A stretch of DNA of 64,000 nt from Nymphalis io (lineage: Eukaryota; Arthropoda; Insecta; Lepidoptera; Nymphalidae), in assembly GCF_905147045.1 (NCBI RefSeq), contig NC_065918.1, forward strand, positions 3,472,001-3,536,000, written 5' to 3'. Position numbers and translations under genes: made by a program. The notes beneath the pieces are model-generated. The model made no database searches, was not told the DNA's origin, and was given only the letters and a program-made list of their open reading frames with translations. This document shows positions 10,788 to 20,170 of the stretch, one piece after another; position 1 is the stretch's first letter; each line of letters starts with the position of its first letter.

Positions 10788-13780
10788 TAAACCCATAACA
10801 AAATCCTTATTTATATAAGTTAAGTGTAACCTTTACCATTACGATTAAGTGTGATAATTATGTTTTTTGCAAATTTTTAACGTCTAGTACAATTGACTAT
10901 AAAGTTAAGCCGTTGGATTATGAGTTCTATGACCACGGAAATAAGATATATAAGTAAATCGAATTTATATTATCGTGGCCTACAAAGAATGTTGTAAACG
11001 GAAAAATACCTACGTATAATATTTTATTACACGTAATTGTATATTATACTCGTATATATATATATTTTTTACTATAATAAAACTCAATTACGTTTCGAGT
11101 ATGCAATAAATTTTCGTATATATGTTTACATTTTATTGCAATTTTAGATGCTATAAATGCTATTTGTTTTTTATATGGTTCATACGTTTTATATTATTTA
11201 ATAAAAGTAAATGTTATAAGTTGACGAACATACAACGCGAAATTAAACCAATACAGGTAGAGATTTCTAGTAATAAGCCTCGATTTGTGTGAAATCATTC
11301 TGATCGTACTTTACGTATACGGGTAATTCAAATTACGACACAACTCGATCGTTAACAGAAAGTTTATTTTTAGTTGTATATTTCAATATAAAAAATAATA
11401 TATACAAAAAAAAAAACGTTTAGCATTTTTATTTATAATCTGCTTTTAATTTGTAGTTGTCAGTAATCATTTCATGGCAATTAAAAATATAATTAAAATT
11501 TTTAAGCTGTATGAGTCACATCTTTGCCGGAGAATCACTGTCGAAAGTGCTTAAAATTAAACATAAAGATAAGTTTTATTAATTAGGAATCGTAACGCAT
11601 CGTCGGGCGGTAAGTCTGTATAAGTAGTCGGTTGGAAAAAATAATATTGAAAACTTTACAATAAATAATATTCGTTTGCCAACATCGCGGACATTTACAT
11701 TATGCGGGATAATCTCATTAATATTTATGACGAAATAAAAATAAATTATCCTCGTGTACGTGCGTCGACGAGGGCCCACTACCTGCCCGGGTCGGCTGGT
11801 CGCCTTTATTTCTTCGACAATTAGGGGCACAGTCGCTCGCGCCGCTTCCTCATTCGTTGTCATCAAAGTCCACATATGTACATTCATGCATTTTTTCGTT
11901 ACGTACCCAGAAACCCTTTCATTTTTCTGTTGTGAGAATAATAGGCACCTAAGCGATGTGCAGGTGCTCTGTGCATTAATATGATTAAGAGGGTGAGGGT
12001 ACTGAACTTGTGAGATTTCGTTTTTCTATAAATAAACATACGATTGCGCATCAATTCATAGCGACGAATAGCGAATCTTACCTTCGTGTGTTGTGACAAT
12101 TTCTTAAAGCGGTCATTTAGATACGCCGACTCGGTCACAAAATTATCAAATTTCCGCTTGCTCCCATCATTAGGAATTGTCCTAGTTAAGCGTATAAAAG
12201 CAACAAATGTCGCTAGGCTGCCTTTGACGTATTAATACGTACGTTGATGCATAATTCTGCGTCTCGCGTCGGCCTCGGCCGTTACGAACGCCGGAACGAA
12301 ATACAACATTGAAATGACTAAGTAATGTAATAGAATAATAAATGATAACATCCGCGTTAAGAGAACTTACGGGGCATCATTTTATATTTAAGCGACAACA
12401 ATGGGCCCGGCTTTTATAGAGGCAAGTATTATTTTACTGTACAGTCGCGTAAAAAACTCTGAGAACAAAGTCTCGCCCGTGGAACGTAACGTGTGCACTC
12501 GAGTGCGCGTCAAAGCCGGAGAGAGGCCGCGCCGCGCCGCCGCGCGTCTTCGCCGACTGTTCGAATTTTAACATACTTCAATTTTCCGTGGTATTTCATT
12601 CTTTTAATGTAATAAAACGCTGCGTCTCCATTAAGACTTTTTTTCACGATGGTCCTTTACGACAGATTCGTTCCGACGTCGGACAATTAATATTAATTAA
12701 GATTTAAATTGGTCTAATTACATAGAGCCCGGCCCATCTTTCAGCTAGCAGGCGATTCTTTGAACGTGGACAAAGGAATATTGTACAAACATGTTTTTAA
12801 AATGTACGAATCTATGTAGCTAATTCGTCGTACGCTGTCTCCGTTCCGTTCTTAACGCGTATATCATTACGCGCTACGTACATTACGAGATCTCTCAAGC
12901 GCTCCTCTGTTACTTGTACATTTAAAAATGTAAGAATTGTTTGAGTAATAAAGTTTTGTATATTTAAATGCGAGGACTAATTAGACACAGGCGACGTGAT
13001 TTACGATTCCATTATAACGCTTTTTCTATACAATTCGCGAAGTCGAAGTGTTTGGTGAGACCGGCTCTTTTTATACGATGCGTGGACATCGACAGAATAT
13101 GAAAGATGGTTATAAAAGATAAATTATAACGATTTGTATTTATGATTAAATATGTCTGTATTAAAAATTATACACTGCATTAATGTTCAAGATACCTGAA
13201 TTATATTATCGCGACCCGCATTATATTTAATTTTTATTTAAAAAATATTTATAATATAATGAACATCGCTAATTTATTTGTAAACAAACAACGCATAACA
13301 TGTTCTAGTTTTATGGGATTTTATATCAAAGATCATAAATAAATATCAATTTATTTAATCGAACAAATTAAGCTAATAGTAAATGATCTGTTGCAATTCT
13401 GAATTACATTAACTGATAATTGAATTAATGTCTAAATGTAAATTAGAGAATTGATAATTTTGTTCGAGTTACTGTAATTTATTACTGAATTATTACCTTA
13501 AAAATGTTCGAAAAAGATAGTTTCACTAAAATCGTTTAAGGCATAGGACCGTAACATCTGAATGGAAAAATAAAATAAATACTTACAAGGCTTTAAGCAA
13601 GCAGCTTTGATCGTTTAAAAAAGTATGTTAAATTCTAATAATGTTTAATTCTGGAGGAGTTGCAACATAAGAATCAATTAAACCTCCAATTTGGGACGGA
13701 GATTTAATATTTGTCTTTAAATGAGATCGTTGTTTTATTTATAATTTAAGTAAATATTTGTTTACAATGTTTCGACAATT
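10788..13780. other. gene-free DNA with CG-rich blocks
   Basis: The first kilobase is AT-rich. About 11745-11850 is CG-rich (GTGCGTCGACGAGGGCCC, CGCTCGCGCCGC), and 12180-12560 more so (listed separately). A 102-codon minus frame at 11579-11887 and a 76-codon plus frame overlap the first CG-rich patch on opposite strands. Neither resembles a protein family, and they look like chance frames. Confidence 0.55.
12220..12560. promoter_or_regulatory. CG-rich block, candidate regulatory element
   Basis: The block includes GCGTCTCGCGTCGGCCTCGG, GGGCCCGGCTTTTATAG and a strongly CG stretch at about 12510-12550 built of GCCGCGCC repeats. It lies in unique sequence about 1.3 kb upstream of the recursive-splice-like site at 13808. 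It could be an enhancer or promoter of an unseen transcript; the sequence alone does not decide. Confidence 0.3.
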
Positions 13781-13852
13781 ATTAAATAAACATGTTTTAT
13801 ATTTCCAGGTAAGTGGCTTACGGTTTATCGGTTTTCAACGGATCGGTAAGTA
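13781..13852 (+). other. candidate recursive splice site with short recursive exon
   Basis: A 3' splice site (TGTTTTATATTTCCAG, AG at 13807-13808) is joined with no gap to a full 5' splice site GTAAGT at 13809. A second strong donor, GTAAGTA, starts at 13846, so 13809-13845 would be a 37-nt recursive exon. The acceptor has a T-rich tract and an upstream TTATTAAATAAAC that could serve as a branch site. In Drosophila, recursive sites have this YAG/GTAAGT form and lie in introns of tens of kilobases. The alternative is an ordinary donor after an exon ending in CAG, but no plausible exon precedes it. See the matching site at 50110. Confidence 0.5.
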
Positions 13853-16010
13853 TAACTTAAAACTCTTTAAACATAAAGAGAATAACATTAAAGTACTTGT
13901 CGTCGATTTTGCTATTCCGCTCAATAAACATCTCAAAGAAAGTCAGTATTAAGTTGTGCATTTCCCGTCTTTAAAAATATCAAACATAGGTGAAGCTTTT
14001 AGCGGCAAAGCGAGCCCGGTACTGAATAAATACGCCAGTATATGTTACGCCTTTCAGATTGTTACACGACTTAAACGCTAACAGCTTCTTTTAGTTTAGT
14101 GCTCTGGCTTTTTTGTGGCCGTAGCCGCAATTACCCTTTTCATTCTCTTCGTGTGCCAACGCTTTTATTTTATCCGCACCGTCTACGATACTTTTTTTTA
14201 TATTCACGCGTATCGCCGTAAGTTTTAATAGCGCCGACTGCACCCTTTCATCGTCGCGACAATGTACTCTGTCGCCGCGAGCTCAAAAATTACACGCTCA
14301 CCTAGTGGTGTGAATTGTCTCTTAATTTGTGGTTTCACTATATTTCAACGTCAGTCGCACGTTAGTGGATCATTGAAAGCGGTAAAGCTTTGCGTCGCTG
14401 AGTTTTTCGCGCCGGATAATAGCTCTAAAAATGTTAGCGAGTCGCGTGCCGCGTCGCATCGTTTGTAGTCGAGATAATTTGTATGATGTCGTTATAGCGC
14501 CGGCAATAATGTGTTACGACGGTGTCTCTATCAAAAGCATCACAAGGAGCGTTTAATTTTATTTACGCTCGTACACGAATCGTAAAGTTTAATTTATTTC
14601 GATGTACCGTAACGCACGTGTAAACACGGCGCTGTGGCGACTGCCCCAAGCGAGATTACAAATTGTAATTCATGTTTTTATAATAATTCGGTCAGGAGTT
14701 TTTGTACAATTTTAGTGTTGTATCTTTAAACATTCTGCGCTGCAAAACGTGTATCGCTTCCGCTTGTATTGACTTGAAGTTAGAGTTATCCTCATAGACG
14801 ACGACACCTAACGCGAACGATGCTTGAGAAATAACTCGTCTACCTTCGCACTATTAAAACGTCTCGCTCCCCCAGGTCACAAATCAGAATTTCTTATAGG
14901 CAAAGAGTCACAATAATTAAGTAGCTTGTTCTCAAACATTTTCATCGGCACGCAGAGATGGCGGCGCGGGGGAGGCGTGCGGGGCGCGGGTGCGGTGTAG
15001 TGCCTTAATTATGACATTTCAGTGTTAAATCTCATTTTAATGCGACGTATGACGCTCTCGGGGCGCGGCCCGTTGAAAAGGCCCTCTCATTAAATTAGTC
15101 CGGCGGTTGGAGCACTATGAATTTACTTAGCTCACGCACTGATTCACGTAAGTGTGAAACTCGCGCTCTCAGCCCTTCTGTGAATTAGCGAAACACTGCC
15201 TGAATGCCTTCTATGGGGCAATAAAAGTAGTATTTTTTATGCAGCTAATTTTACTTCCACGTGCGCTGTGGACGTTTTCAGGTGGCGCGTTTTGATGATT
15301 TTAACAAAACCTTTTTTAATGCTAGCTATACGAGTTGCTGGCTAGGTTGCTGTGTCGCTGTACTTGTGCAATACTATGCTATTGTATGAGCTCGCTTCTA
15401 TTGAGTGCATTCATTAGGCTACGTTTGCATATTTATGCCATTTCCGAGGTTTTCAGGAGACCATAATATGAAAGAATTTTTAAAGTATAACAAAAAACTT
15501 TTAATCTCCTAGAAATTTGATATGAAAATCGATAAATAACATATAATAATTTAACATTTATACATACAAACACTTCAATCGAAGACGATTAATATGGAAG
15601 ATAGGAAAATATATACATAGATAAGATGTATATTTGAAATTTACATTCTTCATTTCTGCATTGCAACATCGGATAAACTATTCCTGTTAAATTGATCCTG
15701 TCTCTATGTATATAAATGAAGTAAGACTAAACAGTTCAGTACCATTTACTCGTTTGTTTGTCGACCAATTTTTTTTGCAATATTATGCAAATAAAAATAG
15801 AAAAAATATGTCCGAACCATGCAAATTCATATATGTTTACCTCATATATTCAATAACCATTATTTGTCGAACTTCGACCGCTGGGCGAACACTATTTGTA
15901 ATTATGCAATGATGAGGTACATAAGTTATTAAAATAAATTATCTTAAATCAATTTAATGGTTTCATCTCGGAATACAAGTCCATACACGCAAGTTGAACG
16001 CGAGACAATC
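13853..16010. other. gene-free DNA with CG-rich block
   Basis: No gene is recognised. Around 14100-14650 CG dinucleotides are frequent, and 14950-15100 is strongly CG-rich (GGCGGCGCGGGGGAGGCG, GGGGCGCGGCCC), with homeodomain-type TTAATTATGAC between the two. A good isolated acceptor-like sequence (CGTCTCGCTCCCCCAG) ends at 14875 but has no obvious paired donor. A 68-codon frame at 14262-14468 has no recognisable content. Confidence 0.5.
14940..15125. promoter_or_regulatory. CG-rich block with AT homeodomain-type cores
   Basis: Two CG-rich stretches (about 14953-14998 and 15058-15075) flank AT cores such as CTTAATTATGAC and CATTTTAATGCGACG. Unique sequence of this kind in a gene-poor insect region is a reasonable enhancer candidate. 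There is no frame or RNA structure to explain it otherwise. Confidence 0.3.
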
Positions 16011-16145
16011 TTAACTAATATTATAATACCGAAAGTTAGTTTGTTTGTTACTCTGTCATGTCTTAACTACTCAACCGATTATCATAAAATATTGCATATA
16101 CGCTGTCAGGATTATAGAAAAGTACATAGGGTTACTAACAACCTC
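16011..16145 (+). mobile_element. Helitron-like / Lep-type repeat fragment
   Basis: CTAATATTATAATACCGAAAG is followed by TTTGTTTGTTACTCTG, CTACTCAACCGATTATCAT and TGCATATACGCTGTCAGG. This matches a repeat family, common in butterflies, that starts with TACTAATATTATAAA and has a TTTGTTTG run and an ACTCAACCGAT block. The left terminus is altered and the right end is missing, so it is a truncated copy. Confidence 0.55.
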
Positions 16146-16190
16146 TTCAAACACATTCAAATAATGAATTGATAAAAATAATATAATACT

Positions 16191-16297
16191 TGAAATTAGA
16201 TGGATGCGGGCAGCGCAAGATCGGCCAACGTGGAAATCCTTGGGGGAGGCCTTTGTCCAGCAGTGGACGTCTTTCGGCTGATGATGATGAAATTAGA
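16191..16297 (+). mobile_element. 5'-truncated non-LTR retrotransposon tail with target-site duplication
   Basis: The body 16201-16290 contains GGATGCGGGCAGCGCAAGAT, GTGGAAATCC, GGGGGAGGCCTTTGTCCAGC and GTGGACGTCTTTCGGC, and ends in a TGATGATGATGA run. This is the common 3' end of a lepidopteran LINE family. The sequence TGAAATTAGA occurs at 16191-16200 and again at 16288-16297, a 10-bp direct repeat that fits a target-site duplication. Only about 90 bp of 3' end inserted, which is typical of severe 5' truncation during target-primed reverse transcription. Confidence 0.7.
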
Positions 16298-16611
16298 ACG
16301 CAGTTTTTGTAATGATTTTTAAATACTTTCATAAAGTAGATACAATTTCCATTTTGTTATTCATAATGTTTTAAGGTGCGTCATTATAAAATTACTAAAA
16401 TCAATCTAACTATTCGTTTCCGTATCATTATAATTAATTATCTATAAATACATACGGGAACAAACTTGTTAAACTGATATTAAAGTTCAACAACACTTAC
16501 AAACTTTACTAATTTCATAAGGTAATTGTTGATAGGTACGTTCATATTAGGATACTACTGGAAAAATAATTTGTATTATTCTCATATCAATACTTAATAT
16601 TTAGAACTGGG

Positions 16612-16801
16612 CTATATGGCGATATGGCTCAGTGGTTGGAACATGTTAAGCAAAACTAAATTTTCTTATTATTCTTTTGTGTTTATATTTCTATCTCATG
16701 CTCGGTGAAGGAAGTCATCGGAATTCTTGACGTGTCAAATACTTACGTGTCAAATCGGCAGACTTAGTCTGCCGATTTTGTAGTCACCAACCTGAATCGG
16801 A
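16612..16801 (+). repeat. degenerate SINE (Metulj-like) with internal hairpin
   Basis: The head reads GATATGGCTCAGTGGTTGGA. Further blocks are TTTTGTGTTTATATTTCTATC, CATGCTCGGTGAAGGAAGTC, a TGTCAAAT block and CACCAACCTGAATCGGA, which corresponds to CACCAACCCGCATTGGA of the family. The B-box region is deleted. A 13-bp perfect hairpin (16752-16778) lies between two SINE blocks and is not part of other copies here. Confidence 0.65.
16752..16778. repeat. hairpin, 13-bp perfect arms, 1-nt loop
   Basis: AAATCGGCAGACT (16752-16764) is the exact reverse complement of AGTCTGCCGATTT (16766-16778), with a single T between. Such a near-loopless inverted repeat usually arises by fold-back copying. Confidence 0.75.
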
Positions 16802-19800
16802 ACTAATTTTATTGAAGAAGTTAGCATTAGCATTTTGACATTTACACGCTGTCCCTTTATAAATAGTGTGAGTTAATTTATCCCAATTTCACGATACAAC
16901 TGTTAAACCGATATTTGGGACGGATACATAGACACGCGGAGATGAATGTGTCATTTATTTAGATCGGTCAAGTAGTGTGAACGAGCCGTCAATCATAGTT
17001 ATTTTTATACGAAAACAAACACTATATAAATTATTTTAATCATTTAATTTACTGATTTAGCAACGCGTTTTATTTTTCAATTCCAGCGGTCCATTTTTTC
17101 TCCTCTTTCTATATTTTTCCATGTTTGTTAATAAAGTATAAAGAGGATAAAGTTTGGAAATAAGCTTATATTTGTTATGAAAAATGAAGTGTTTTTTATA
17201 AAAATGTTTGGATTTTCTAATAGATTTTTTGTGACTTGCACGTTGAATGAAACGTGATTCATTTTCATTCCGTAATAGATATGTGATGTAGCTTTAAAAT
17301 TTATACATATATTATATATTATTGGTACGTAACTATGCGATTCGAATTATTTATTCGTTTTAAATACGATTGTTTGAAATTTAAATTTTGAACATTTGGT
17401 TTTTAATATTTAATTTTAATAATTTTGCATATATATTTTTAAATCCGTTATTGTTGTAGCTGCTCTACCCCTTCGATCTCAGCTTAGACGGGATCGCGTA
17501 TAGATTGCTTGTTTTATATCCCGCTCGGAATAATTATAATGGGTGCGAATGAACAATAGGGGAAGAATTTAATGTGAAATATAACTCGTGGGGTCGGACG
17601 AGTAAAGTGTGTGCGCAATGCATCGGTTTCAGCTCTCTGCGCATACGACGAGCAAAATGAGCTGCAACAGCGACCTCAGTGTCGAGGGTCGTTGTATTGA
17701 TTCCTGAGTAACAATTTAAAATATGTCTTTTTTGAATTTATAATAACGTGAGTTATGACATTTTCGTTGGCCGCAGGGAGGGACGCACAGCCTGTTTGGT
17801 TAGACGCGTTGGACCATATAGATATCTCGGTTGTAAGCATTGTAGTTACGCAGATAATCGCAGCAAAAGCTTGTGATTTGAGCCTTGCACTGTATTCAAA
17901 TAACCTCATACAAATTTTCGTTATATATAGAGATACACGTACTGATATCGACAACGATTTATTTTATTCATTCGCGCCTTTAATTATTAATATTGTTAAC
18001 GATCATTTTAACAATATATTTTAGTTAACAAGAGCAAATGTCTCTTTAAAACACATACACATAACTTAGTGTAATAATATTAAAACTATGTAAAAGTCAT
18101 GCTAAGCGCATACCTCAGTACTGATATTTACCAAAATATCGTGTCATTATAATACCATTGTACTGTGTTATTGACGGTGAAAATTAATATTGTAGCTTAC
18201 ATACAACTTGTTGTACTTCTAGTTGTAGTAAACCAAAGACTTCGACCTGAAAGCGTGACGTATTATAACTGGTGTCAATAAAACACAATTGCTTCTTGTA
18301 CATTTTTAAAACGTTTCATCGAAGCTGTCATTTTCAACCTTTATCCCGAAAGGGCTTCGATGGGGCCGTCGATGAATAAAACATTTAGAGGCCGTGTGGA
18401 TACAACTGCATATAAACTATATTGATTGCTTATTTGTATTTAAAAATGGAATTGTGAATAATATTTTTTTAAGTCTGTAATTATTGACGGAATTATAGGA
18501 TTCAATTTAAAAATAGAATGTTATATTCTACAACTTACTTTTTTTTTGTATTTCAATTTTCGCAAATCAAAATTAACGCATTTAATAAAAACCAAAATTC
18601 TAAATATTTATATGATTTTAATTCTAGTGATCCGTTCATTATTCGTATAATATACTATAATAATAATTTGTATAAGTTAAATTTATTCTGGTTTTTGCAT
18701 AAAACCCAAACGAAGGTCCGTGTCAGCTCTAACAAATGTAAAATATATTTTTTTATGTTAAATATCATCTACAAGGTCTAGTCGTAATTGTAACCGGATC
18801 TTCGGTGATTAATAAAAATAATACATAATTAGAACTGTTTATACTAAGTACTGGAATCAAACTCGCGACCCGTATCGGACATTATCAAAAACTGTCGCTA
18901 GATGTGTATTTTTCTTGTCAATGTAATAACAACACGATAATAACTCTCAAAGACGAGCTTTTAAAAATGTGATGTACACAGTGAAACAAAGGTCAGTACA
19001 ATTATTACAGCGATGCTATTCTGTAAGAACTCACTTCATTACTCATCCGTGAAATGTTTTCAGCCAATTTATGGTATAAGCTATTTTGATGCGTGTATTC
19101 TTGAAATTTCATTATTGCTATGGTCAATGTCGCATATGACTATCAGACATTCCGCGGCCGTTTTTTGCGGTGCGATTAAAAATATTACGAATACATCAAA
19201 CGTTACATGCATTTTTATCTCTAACTGTATCTCCATATATATTTGTTAATATTTTCTACCAGCGTTACCATAAAGATTAACGGTGAAACGTATAAACTCG
19301 TTACCAATTTTTATTCCGATGTAAAGCTAAAAGGAAACCATATTTCTGCATTTGCGTCCATGCATCCCCGCGACTAGAAGCTCTGAAAATTTTGGCACGT
19401 AACACTGCCTCCTTCCGTAGCTTTTCGTCTCTTTTTTTTACAATTCAGGAACTAGACTGCCTGTCCCTCGCTCTATAACCATGCTAAAGTATAAAATATC
19501 GTTTTGTTTATCGTAAATATGATTAATTATAAAAATAGTTCAAATATTATATTACATAAAAGATCAGTTATTGTAGTAATATTACGTTTTGCGGGGCGGT
19601 TTCTTCGTTTCAGTTTAAAATAAAATACCAATTCATATTGGACATTGTTACAATGCCATTTAAATCTAGCGATTACCATTGAGCTACCTGATAGACAAAG
19701 CGACTTTTAAGCGATTATCTTTATAAAATTACCTATAATAGCGCTTCAGCTTCGATGTAGTGATGTAACATCAACAACAAGTTTTATCGATATTATAACG

Positions 19801-19861
19801 ATAGTAGCTTAGTCATGTATATAACTTCCAATTTAACATGTTTTTCTTTCACACTCTGTTC
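16802..19861. other. gene-free DNA
   Basis: No gene is recognised. About 17460-17700 is less AT-rich and rich in CG (GACGGGATCGCGTATAG, GGGTCGGACGAG). Overlapping opposite-strand frames at 17676-18024 (92 and 89 codons) look like shadows of each other. Near 18850 a GGTCGCGAGTTTGATTCC block on the minus strand resembles a B box and may be a SINE head remnant, but I cannot find the rest of an element. Confidence 0.5.
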
Positions 19862-20130
19862 ATTATGTTATCTAGTGGCTAGATATAAGGCCGCTTACCC
19901 GGGAACCTGGGTTCAGTTCCCAGGTCGGGTCAATAAAAAGTTATTGGGTTTTTCAGTCAGAAAATTCTCAGTAGCAGCCCGGGGTCCGGAAGTTGATAGT
20001 GTATACACTTCCGTGCCTCGGAATGCACGTAAAGCCGTTGGTATTGCGCCTGAACTCTTTCCGGTAGTGTCGGATTGCCGTGCCATTGGAATAGAGAGTG
20101 CACCTGTGTTTGCGCACACAATAGTGCACT
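19862..20130 (+). repeat. tRNA-derived SINE, second family (SINE2)
   Basis: The tRNA-like head TCTAGTGGCTAGATATAAGG with B box GGTTCAGTTCCC is followed by CAATAAAAAGTTATTGGG, CAGAAAATTCTCAGTAGCAG, GTGCCTCGG, GCGCCTGAACTCTTTCCGG and TGTGTTTGCGCACACA. The same order occurs at 24904, 39045 and 44023. The 3' tail (GGAGGACATT then ATT repeats, seen at 44023-44396) is absent, and sequence after 20130 is replaced by a palindrome. A 114-codon frame crossing it is a shadow of the SINE. Confidence 0.8.
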
Positions 20131-20170
20131 ATCTGTGTTTTCTAATATATATATATTAGAAAACACAGAT
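20131..20170. repeat. 40-bp perfect palindrome at a SINE end
   Basis: Bases 20131-20150 (ATCTGTGTTTTCTAATATAT) and 20151-20170 are exact reverse complements with no loop. The palindrome begins where the SINE2 copy departs from the family sequence. A loopless perfect 20-bp arm is unusual. It could form a cruciform, or be a fold-back scar from replication or end repair. An assembly artefact is possible. Confidence 0.85.

Noticed and set aside
11579..11887. 102-codon minus frame
   Set aside because: Overlaps a plus frame in a CG-rich patch; no recognisable domain.
19815..20166. 114-, 69- and 68-codon frames
   Set aside because: Shadows of the SINE2 copy and the adjoining palindrome.
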